Shown here: positions 1 to 5,634 of the stretch, piece after piece
Position numbering within the stretch: the stretch's first letter is position 1
How the letters are laid out: every line of letters starts with the position of its first letter
DNA from: Bacteroidota bacterium
GTDB lineage: Bacteria; Bacteroidota; Ignavibacteria; Palsa-1295
Length of the DNA stretch: 5,634 nucleotides
Assembly (NCBI GenBank): GCA_025363505.1
Contig: JANYDV010000312.1
Span: 1-5,634 of the forward strand
Direction: 5' to 3'
The notes under the pieces: model-generated
What the model saw: the letters and a program-made list of their open reading frames with translations, nothing else
Told to the model about the DNA's origin: nothing
The model's database searches: none
Position numbers and translations under genes: made by a program

Positions 1-317
1 TTATTGCCGACCACCGACTGCACACAAAACGTGTTGCGATCATAAATGGCAATATTCGCAATGACCGAACCGTTGGCAAGTGCGGGCGGGGTGATCATCT
101 GCCAGGAAGCGCCGCCATTGGTCGTGATGATAAGCCCGTTAATACCACCGCCAAGTACAATTCCGTCTTCAGTGGCGATCGCAACGGGAGTAAAACCACC
201 GGCGAAGTTTTGACCTATAACGCCCCACGTCATCTGTTGAGCACACACAGAACTGACCGCAAGTGTTTGCAGAATAACGATACAAAAGAAGAAGATGATG
301 ATGCGCGTGCGTTTCAA
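1..317 (-). CDS. Exported YCF48/BNR-like beta-propeller protein, N-terminal part (runs off left edge)
   Basis: Read on the minus strand from TTG at 317, the frame is open for 105 codons plus two bases to the window edge. Residues 2-5 are basic (KRTR), about 6-24 are strongly hydrophobic (IIIFFFCIVILQTLAVSSV), and V-C-A/QQ at 24-28 is a good signal peptidase I site, so export is likely. The mature part has a W at 31, a Gly-rich stretch (GGGINGL, 56-62) and TTNGGASW at 65-72. That motif is characteristic of BNR/sortilin-type and YCF48 (Ycf48/HCF136) beta-propeller blades, which in FCB-group bacteria often occur in long secreted or cell-surface proteins. The start is TTG because an in-frame TGA lies 11 codons upstream with no ATG or GTG between, and because the signal peptide begins exactly there. 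Function and C-terminus cannot be seen; a type IX sorting domain would be a guess. The gene is divergent from the neighbour at 542. Confidence 0.78.
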   Translation of the reverse strand, partial: MKRTRIIIFFFCIVILQTLAVSSVCAQQMTWGVIGQNFAGGFTPVAIATEDGIVLGGGINGLIITTNGGASWQMITPPALANGSVIANIAIYDRNTFCVQSVVGN

Positions 318-320
318 TTC

Positions 321-347
321 GATACCATACTCCCAGTAATGGTGATC
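321..347 (-). promoter_or_regulatory. Hairpin carrying an SD-like GGGAG in its loop, just before the TTG start at 317
   Basis: GATACCAT (321-328) and ATGGTGATC (339-347) are inverted repeats that pair over 8 bp with a single bulged base at 344. On the minus-strand transcript the 10-base loop contains GGGAG (334-330), the only SD-like motif near the TTG codon. GGGAG is 12 bases from TTG if unfolded, which is long. The 3' arm also holds an ATG (328) starting a four-codon frame (MVSN) whose TGA overlaps the TTG start. Pairing is seen directly; a role in translation initiation is inferred. Confidence 0.35.
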
Positions 348-376
348 TTCTCAGAAAACAATCCCATGACACAACC

Positions 377-386
377 GACAGCTGTC
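377..386. promoter_or_regulatory. 10-bp perfect palindrome in the divergent intergenic region (possible operator)
   Basis: GACAGCTGTC is a perfect palindrome between the divergent genes, just downstream of the weak minus-strand promoter candidate at 397-429. A palindrome of this size has roughly a one in five chance of arising at random in 224 bp, so operator function is only a possibility. Confidence 0.15.
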
Positions 387-396
387 TAAATATACG

Positions 397-429
397 GAAA
401 AATAAGGGCTTTAGTGCCATAAATAACAA
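397..429 (-). promoter_or_regulatory. Weak Bacteroidota-type promoter candidate for the 317 gene
   Basis: On the minus strand TTG (429-427) is followed after 22 bases by TATTTTTC (404-397), a 7 of 8 match to the Bacteroidota -7 element TAnnTTTG at an acceptable spacing. Transcription would begin near 390, giving a leader of about 70 bases before the TTG start. The taxon is not certain and the region is AT-rich, so the match may be chance. I found no comparably good match for the plus-strand gene at 542. Confidence 0.2.
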
Positions 430-488
430 TTGGTAAGAGTGGGCTTTCAGTAAGGATTTCTGAAACAGATACTCTTCGATCTGCGTTA

Positions 489-499
489 AGTCTGAGACT
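489..499. promoter_or_regulatory. Short palindrome AGTCT-G-AGACT upstream of the 542 gene
   Basis: Perfect 5+1+5 inverted repeat 42 bases before the ATG of the AsmA-like gene. It could be a binding site in its leader or promoter, but its size is compatible with chance. Confidence 0.12.
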
Positions 500-541
500 C
501 CATCGTCATGGTTCAACAATTCAATCACGTTTTCACTCAAA

Positions 542-3334
542 ATGCAGGAAAAAGGCATTCTTGAGAGTTCGACTGCTCTCAAGAAAAAAAAACCACGTTC
601 ACGTACAAGGATTATCTGCTATGCACTGGCTGCGATAGCAGTGTTAGGTGTGCTTATTGCCTGGATTATCCTGACGTTCTTTGCTAACTCTGTTATTCAT
701 TATGTCGTCGAGCCAAAACTCAAGCAATTAGTAGTCGATCGTTTGGGCAACCGGTACTCGCTTGAAATGAATAGTATTGCGCTCACCCAAAACAAAGATA
801 GTCTTATTCTGACGGGTGTGCGTATCGTTGATAACGGAAAAACACTCGAAGGCTCTTTCGATAGTTTAGGTAATCATTTTGGCGTCAGCACTCCGCTCGA
901 TCGCTTGACAACTGATACGGTGATGATTGCGGCGCTTGATTATTGGAAACTGATTTTTCAGAAAGGTCTTTTTGCGGGGACAATCACCGTCCGCTCGCCA
1001 AAAATATATTTACGCCCCGGCACGCTTCCGAAGTTTGCCGAGAATACCGATCTGCTGCCGAGTTTTCTTCCGGCGGTCTCCTCGAAAGTAATAAAAGTCG
1101 AGAACGCTGAGGTGTATCTATCCGAAGCAGATGCTGACACGAACATCGTGAGCTATCAGCATGTCAAAGGTGGGTTGGGTCAGCATCGCAGTGGTTTGCT
1201 GGTCAAGAATGCTTCGCTGGAGTTTCGGGATTTTTACCTTGACGAAAAAACCTACAAGCAAGCCGCGCTCACGTTTTTTTGTAAAAGTGCGACCTTCGCG
1301 GCGCATGATATTTCGCACGTCGACTCCGCCGGTCTCAGTGACATCACCGTGGCGAGTGTCGATGGCGACTTGATTGATTCTTCGATGAATGTCTATGATG
1401 TTACTACGACCAAGCCGATAGACGAAGTGCGCCGTGTCGAAGTGAAACAAGTGGTCTTTCGTGGTCTTGATTGGTATCAAGCCCTTGCCGGCAAAGGTCT
1501 TCATGGCAGAACAGTTTCGATCACCGAGCCAAAGATCTATTTGCAAGACGTTGCAAACATTCGTCCTCATTCTCAGATCCATCTCAATTCATCAGATTTT
1601 ATTCCGTTGCCAACATTACTGCCCGATGTAACGCTTGATCACATCGAGATTGCGAATGCGGAAATGTATGCGCTGTTGCCGGAAACAAAAAAAATGAGTT
1701 CGCTCAAGAGCATAATGATGAACTTGAATGGCTTTCGGCTCGATCACTCCACACCGTTCGAAAACGTCTCGACGTTTTTTAGCAAAGATGCAAACTTCAG
1801 AACCGCAACCGAGAACACCGTCAATAGCTCGCTCGGGAAGTTGCGTATCGGTAATGTGCGCGGCACCGAAAAAACAATAACGGTTTCGAATATTTCTTTA
1901 GACCCGAACTTCACGCTGCTGAAACAAGTGAAGCTGAAGTCGGTTGATATCAATGGTATTGATATTTGGAGACTGTTGATGCGCGAAGGCTTTTTTTGCG
2001 CGAGTGTAAAGGTAAATTCGCCGACGATCACTCTCGGCAATACAATGACACCGGCGATCACCAATCTTGATTCGCTCCTGAAGATCGATCCGCTTGCGCT
2101 CATTCGTAAGATGAAGGAGTATCCGTTACCAAATCTGTTGCCGGTCGTGAGCGTCGGGTCGATTTCTGTGTCGGGTGGTTGGCTTCAGAACATTCATCTC
2201 TTTGATGATCCGAGTGTTCCATCACAACGTGGTGATTCGATTGGCGGGCTTAGACTGTCGCTGAAGAATTTTAATCTTACGCCGAACACGTGGGTACGCA
2301 ATCGCGGAATGCTTTTTAGCAGCAGTGCGACGTTTGCCGTGGGCGCAATGACGCAACATACACCTGGGGCGACGAATCGTTATTCAGAAGGCGGTATCAG
2401 AGGCGACCTTCGTAAACGCACACTGACTGTTGATTCGATTGTGATGCATCCACTTATTGCGGAAGATTCGTTTGGCTTGGCGTTCAAGTATCGCACCGAG
2501 CGAATAGAAATTCTTGCGCCGAAGATCGAAATCGGCGGCGTGAATTATCAACAGCTTTTTTTAGGCAACGGTATTTTTGCTGATAGTATTTCCCTCAACA
2601 ATTGGAGTGTAAATGTCTATGGCGACCGTCGTCGCCCCGAAGAACCGCGCACAGTCAGTGACAAATATCCGAATGAATTATTTCGAGCGATCGTGACCCC
2701 GCTTTCGATCAAGCGAGTTATTTCTACCGAGGGTCGGATCACGTTTCGTGAAAGCTGGTATTACAAAGCGCCCCCCGGTATGGTGACGCTCGATCATGTA
2801 AATTTGAAAATCGGAGCGATCTCTAATCTGCCGGGCACTTCACCGCTGAGCGTGACGCCAATCGAAGGTGAAATGAAAATTATGAACGCCGGTCACATTA
2901 CCTTCACAAGTGATTATCAATTGATGAATCCGAATCTGAACCTGAACATCAATGGCTCGGTCGGCACAATAGATGCTTCGGTACTGAATGAATTTCTTGC
3001 TCAAAGCGAACCGTTCATTCTTCATGGCACGATTTATTCCGCAACGTTCGATCTTCATTTGAAAGATAGTATGATGACCGGTGTGATCATACCGCAATAC
3101 GATAGTCTCGAAGTGACGTTTTATAAATGGGATAAATTTCCTCCGGGTCTTTTTTCATTTTTTGCGAATGCCCTATTTATGCGCTCGCATAACACCCCGG
3201 AAAAAGACCATCCGTTATACAAAGCAGAAATATCTTCCGCGCTCGACCCCAAGGTCAGTGCGTTCTGGTCGCTGTGGCATCCGATACGCGGTGCGATCGG
3301 CGAGATCGTCAGAATACCGGAGTGGGTGTGGTAA
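542..3334 (+). CDS. AsmA/DUF748-like membrane-anchored periplasmic protein with four internal repeats
   Basis: Complete gene of 930 residues. Residues 1-23 are basic (KKKKPRSRTR at 14-23), about 24-47 form one membrane helix, and the rest is polar, beta-prone and without further helices. This implies a type II inner-membrane protein with a large periplasmic body. The pattern of repeated short beta motifs and the C-terminal segment (KWDKFPPGLFSFFANALF about 862-879, then FWSLWHPIRGAIGEI about 908-922) fit AsmA-like/DUF748 proteins of the FCB group. That superfamily (AsmA, TamB, YhdP, YdbH) forms repeating beta-groove bridges thought to move phospholipids between membranes or assist outer-membrane assembly; lipid transport here is inferred from family. 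Four diverged units are anchored at D133, D310, D474 and N668. ATG 542 is the only start available: the frame is open upstream to 464 but contains no ATG, GTG or TTG. There is no Shine-Dalgarno; CTCAAA precedes the ATG. It diverges from the exported-protein gene and converges on the TPR gene. The exact subfamily is uncertain. Confidence 0.85.
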   Translation: MQEKGILESSTALKKKKPRSRTRIICYALAAIAVLGVLIAWIILTFFANSVIHYVVEPKLKQLVVDRLGNRYSLEMNSIALTQNKDSLILTGVRIVDNGKTLEGSFDSLGNHFGVSTPLDRLTTDTVMIAALDYWKLIFQKGLFAGTITVRSPKIYLRPGTLPKFAENTDLLPSFLPAVSSKVIKVENAEVYLSEADADTNIVSYQHVKGGLGQHRSGLLVKNASLEFRDFYLDEKTYKQAALTFFCKSATFAAHDISHVDSAGLSDITVASVDGDLIDSSMNVYDVTTTKPIDEVRRVEVKQVVFRGLDWYQALAGKGLHGRTVSITEPKIYLQDVANIRPHSQIHLNSSDFIPLPTLLPDVTLDHIEIANAEMYALLPETKKMSSLKSIMMNLNGFRLDHSTPFENVSTFFSKDANFRTATENTVNSSLGKLRIGNVRGTEKTITVSNISLDPNFTLLKQVKLKSVDINGIDIWRLLMREGFFCASVKVNSPTITLGNTMTPAITNLDSLLKIDPLALIRKMKEYPLPNLLPVVSVGSISVSGGWLQNIHLFDDPSVPSQRGDSIGGLRLSLKNFNLTPNTWVRNRGMLFSSSATFAVGAMTQHTPGATNRYSEGGIRGDLRKRTLTVDSIVMHPLIAEDSFGLAFKYRTERIEILAPKIEIGGVNYQQLFLGNGIFADSISLNNWSVNVYGDRRRPEEPRTVSDKYPNELFRAIVTPLSIKRVISTEGRITFRESWYYKAPPGMVTLDHVNLKIGAISNLPGTSPLSVTPIEGEMKIMNAGHITFTSDYQLMNPNLNLNINGSVGTIDASVLNEFLAQSEPFILHGTIYSATFDLHLKDSMMTGVIIPQYDSLEVTFYKWDKFPPGLFSFFANALFMRSHNTPEKDHPLYKAEISSALDPKVSAFWSLWHPIRGAIGEIVRIPEWVW
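584..592 (+). repeat. A9 homopolymer tract near the 5' end of the AsmA-like gene
   Basis: Nine consecutive A encode K15-K17 just before the membrane anchor. Loss of one A leads to a TAG at 636-638 and gain of one A to a TAA at 685-687, so slippage in either direction would stop translation before or within the membrane helix. The tract is seen directly; variability is not shown. Confidence 0.5.
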
Positions 3335-3381
3335 GAGTGTGAGAGTGACCAATACATTTTTTTGACCAGAGCTCAGTATCT
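3335..3381. other. 47-bp convergent intergenic gap without a clear terminator
   Basis: The plus gene ends with TAA at 3332-3334 and the minus gene with TAG at 3384-3382. Between them are a T7 run (3357-3363) and two direct copies of TGACCA (3346-3351, 3363-3368), but no stable GC-rich stem before the T-run on either strand. A weak stem CTACG/CGTAG (3382-3386 with 3398-3402) followed by TTTT lies inside the end of the minus gene and could act weakly for plus-strand transcripts. Confidence 0.4.
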
Positions 3382-5634
3382 CTACGAAGTCTTCGAGCGT
3401 AGTTTTGCTTCAATCTTTGTTTTGAGACTCTGCCAAGACGGTAACATCCGAATGGGTTGGTATTCTGGTATCGATAACAGATCGCGTAGTGACTGCTCTT
3501 CCCCTTCTTCTATAACGTGTGCTAATATTGCTTCAGCTTTCGGAATATTTTGTAGAGAAATTGCTGTGAGTGCGGCGTTGACTCTTATCCATGAAGGACA
3601 ATTTGGGGTTGCCACAAGAATATTTATTTGATCAAACGTTTCTGACGCTGCATGGGTAACTGCAAGCATCCGAATATAAAAACTCCTATAGACTACATGT
3701 TCAGGGTGCAACTGGAGCAAGTGTTTGAAGTATGGTAACGATTGAAGAGACAGATCCAGCAGAGCGAGTGAATCTTTAATTCGTTCTGAATAGATATTGA
3801 ACAAATTAATTCGTGAACCCACATGCGTCGGAAGAAAAGCAATACTTTTTTTATAGGAATCGACAGATTCTGTCCACATTTCGAATTGATCATAGACAAA
3901 TCCCAAACAAAAAAGCAACCCGGAATTAGTAGGCTCGATCTCGACGGCTCGTTTGGCATAGCCGATAGAACGCAGACTGTCGTGATCGACTTGCGCCAGA
4001 AGTTGGGCATATCGTGAGAGTACAATCGTATTGTTCGAATCAATAGCCATTGCTCGAAGATATAACTCCCGCGCTTTGTTGGCGCGCTCGTGATGATAGT
4101 ACACAGAAACAAAATTTGCAAGCCCCAACTCAACGATTGCTTCGATAAAATGTGGATCTATGCTTACGGCTTGCTCCAGATACTTAATAGCTTCATCCGA
4201 ACTTTCGGGCGTCTCATTGAGTCGGAAATAAAAACCTTTCAGATATAATTCATACGCCGCCGGGCTGTTGGTCATTCTGGCATTGAAGCGATTTTTCTCT
4301 GTTTCGGATAATGTGAGTTGTAATCCTGCAATGATTTCGTGCGCTACTTTTTCTTGTGTCTCGAAAATATCTTTCATTGATCCGGGAAAATCACCGGTCC
4401 AGAGTGTCTTGCCGGTTTCGACCTCGATCAACGCGACCGTCACCTTGATGAGGCTGTCTTGCTTGCGTATCGTGCCTTCGACGATATAGTTGACCCCAAG
4501 TTGTGCGGCAATTTCTTTAACGTCTAATTTTTTGCCGCGATAGCCCATTGATGTCACCCGGTCGGTCACGGTGAGTGAATGAATGCGCGAAAGCGAGTTG
4601 ATCAACTCGGTGGTCATTCCGTCGGCAAAATATTCGTCGTCGTTGTTGCGGCTCAAATTCTCGAACGGTAATATCGCAATTCGTTTTGGTTTTTCTGAAA
4701 AGGGTTGTTGGGTATTTCTAAAAAAGAAAAAATATGCGAGAGCCATCAACACTATTGCCGCGATACTGATAGCGATCAATAATCTTCTTTTCGGTTTTCC
4801 TTCGGGAAGGGGTGTGATGACAACCGTCTCGGAATGTTCGGGCGTCTTGGTCTGAACGTGCGGAGTCGGTGCGGCTTCGAGTGTTTTGATTAAGGTTTTC
4901 CAGCGTTGCTGTTGATGCAGTGGCGCCCAAAATGGATCATCCCTGATGAGCTCTATATTGACAAAGCCTGCACTGACGGCACGTTCGAGCATATCCAATG
5001 CCCGATCAGATTGATTGTGACGATTATAGATCCATGCAAAATTATACAAAATGGTACCATCGACCTCATTCGATGCCAGCACCTTTTCTATTTCGTCGAA
5101 ACATTCTTTGCGATCGCAGTAATAGAGCAAGAGCGCAAGGCTCATACGTTTGTTATGGTCGTCGGGATGTTGCTGAAGGTATTGCTCGAAAATTGGCAAA
5201 GCGCGTTCGGCGGCAACACGAAGTTTTACTTTCTCATTAGCATTATCATATTCGATAGCCAGATTCAGATGCGCCGCGAGATCGGCGGGATTGAGCACAA
5301 TGACTTTTTCAAATTCTTCGGCTGACAGCAGGTGCTTGCCGATATTCATATAAATAAATCCGAGATGAAAATGTGCTTCCGGACTCTCGGGATCTAAGGT
5401 AATCGTTTTTTTTCCTAAAGCGATTGCTTCATCGTAATTTTTTTTATAATAATTCAACAACGCCAGCATACTATAGGTACTGTAGCGTTTTGGGTCGATC
5501 TTTAATGCAGTGGTTATTGCTTGTTCTGCACGAACAAGGATGTGATCATCACGCTCATAGTGCCGATAGATCGCTAACAATGAATTAGCAAGTCCGCTAT
5601 AGGCTGCCGCGCAGGTCGCGTCGAGATCAATACA
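3382..5634 (-). CDS. Duplicated TPR protein with central membrane helix and TolB-like (FlgO-type) domain, 5'-truncated
   Basis: The minus-strand frame is open from the right edge to TAG at 3384-3382, giving 750 visible codons. The first, CIDLDATCAAAYSGLANS, is already TPR sequence, so the true start lies outside the window. Order, in visible residue numbers: TPR block A 1-250 (clear repeats about 49-82, 83-116, 191-224); a Pro/Thr-rich linker; KPKRR, then a membrane helix about 285-305; a TolB-like domain about 317-443 (IAILPFENLS 319-328, EYFADGMTTEL 334-344, VNYIVEGTIRK 381-391, DIFETQEKVA 422-431); and TPR block B about 456-750. The TolB-like plus TPR pairing is known from the C-terminal halves of bacterial receptor-type Ser/Thr kinases, adenylate cyclases and winged-helix regulators, where it is thought to be a sensing or protein-interaction unit. 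No catalytic domain is visible; one could lie upstream. Block A and block B are collinear copies. KPKRR before the helix suggests the TolB part is periplasmic and block A cytoplasmic (inference). Confidence 0.88.
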   Translation of the reverse strand, partial: CIDLDATCAAAYSGLANSLLAIYRHYERDDHILVRAEQAITTALKIDPKRYSTYSMLALLNYYKKNYDEAIALGKKTITLDPESPEAHFHLGFIYMNIGKHLLSAEEFEKVIVLNPADLAAHLNLAIEYDNANEKVKLRVAAERALPIFEQYLQQHPDDHNKRMSLALLLYYCDRKECFDEIEKVLASNEVDGTILYNFAWIYNRHNQSDRALDMLERAVSAGFVNIELIRDDPFWAPLHQQQRWKTLIKTLEAAPTPHVQTKTPEHSETVVITPLPEGKPKRRLLIAISIAAIVLMALAYFFFFRNTQQPFSEKPKRIAILPFENLSRNNDDEYFADGMTTELINSLSRIHSLTVTDRVTSMGYRGKKLDVKEIAAQLGVNYIVEGTIRKQDSLIKVTVALIEVETGKTLWTGDFPGSMKDIFETQEKVAHEIIAGLQLTLSETEKNRFNARMTNSPAAYELYLKGFYFRLNETPESSDEAIKYLEQAVSIDPHFIEAIVELGLANFVSVYYHHERANKARELYLRAMAIDSNNTIVLSRYAQLLAQVDHDSLRSIGYAKRAVEIEPTNSGLLFCLGFVYDQFEMWTESVDSYKKSIAFLPTHVGSRINLFNIYSERIKDSLALLDLSLQSLPYFKHLLQLHPEHVVYRSFYIRMLAVTHAASETFDQINILVATPNCPSWIRVNAALTAISLQNIPKAEAILAHVIEEGEEQSLRDLLSIPEYQPIRMLPSWQSLKTKIEAKLRSKTS

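Noticed and set aside
444..473. Sigma-70-type promoter for the 542 gene (CTTTCA ... GATACT)
   Set aside because: The -35 part matches only about 3 of 6 positions; not distinguishable from chance in AT-rich DNA.
169..582. 137-codon minus-strand open frame across the divergent intergenic region
   Set aside because: It overlaps both the start of the AsmA-like gene and, in another frame, the signal peptide of the exported protein. Its C-terminal half is arbitrary sequence, I recognise no domain in it, and it would leave no room for promoters.
1118..1582. 154-codon minus-strand open frame inside the AsmA-like gene
   Set aside because: It lies entirely antisense to a well-supported coding region with clear repeats and has no recognisable domain.
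1744..2103. 119-codon minus-strand open frame inside the AsmA-like gene
   Set aside because: Antisense shadow; its composition follows from the codons of the real gene and no start signal is apparent.
3382..3406. Intrinsic terminator CTACG/CGTAG plus TTTT
   Set aside because: Only five base pairs and four T; too weak to call as a terminator, so it is mentioned only as a possibility.
3362..3631. 89-codon plus-strand open frame starting in the convergent gap
   Set aside because: It runs antisense through the C-terminal closing motif of the TPR protein; no domain or SD.
4906..5325. 139-codon plus-strand open frame opposite the TPR gene
   Set aside because: Antisense to conserved TPR motifs of block A; no independent domain seen.

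Overview
This window holds three protein-coding genes and no RNA gene, insertion sequence or CRISPR array that I can see. The base composition is moderate. The 930-residue gene has no Shine-Dalgarno sequence and an A-rich stretch before its ATG, and two genes encode envelope proteins: an AsmA/DUF748-like protein with a closing Phe/Trp-rich segment, and an exported protein of the YCF48/BNR type. Together these suggest a Gram-negative bacterium of the Bacteroidota/Chlorobiota (FCB) superphylum, perhaps an Ignavibacteria- or Kapabacteria-like lineage. That placement is inference; no marker gene is present.

Layout from left to right. Positions 1-317 (minus) are the N-terminal 105 codons of an exported protein with a signal peptide and a 'TTNGGASW' beta-propeller motif; it starts at TTG and runs off the left edge. 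Positions 318-541 are a 224-bp divergent intergenic region with an SD-bearing hairpin next to the TTG start, two short palindromes and one weak promoter candidate. Positions 542-3334 (plus) are a complete 930-residue AsmA/DUF748-like protein: a basic N-terminus, one membrane anchor and a long beta-rich periplasmic body with four diverged copies of one repeat unit. A 47-bp convergent gap follows. Positions 3382-5634 (minus) are a TPR protein with a central membrane helix and a TolB-like (FlgO-type) domain. Its frame stays open to the right edge, so it is 5'-truncated; 750 codons are visible.

The most noteworthy observation is in that last gene. The TPR block before the membrane helix (visible residues 1 to about 250) and the TPR block after the TolB-like domain (about 456-750) are collinear copies at an offset of about 485-489 residues, sharing several landmark motifs. 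The protein therefore looks like an internal tandem duplication of a [TM]-TolB-TPR unit, and a second TolB-like domain is predicted just beyond the right edge.

The three genes do not form an operon: the first two diverge and the last two converge. All three products are envelope-associated or predicted to be, but nothing in the window shows that they act together.
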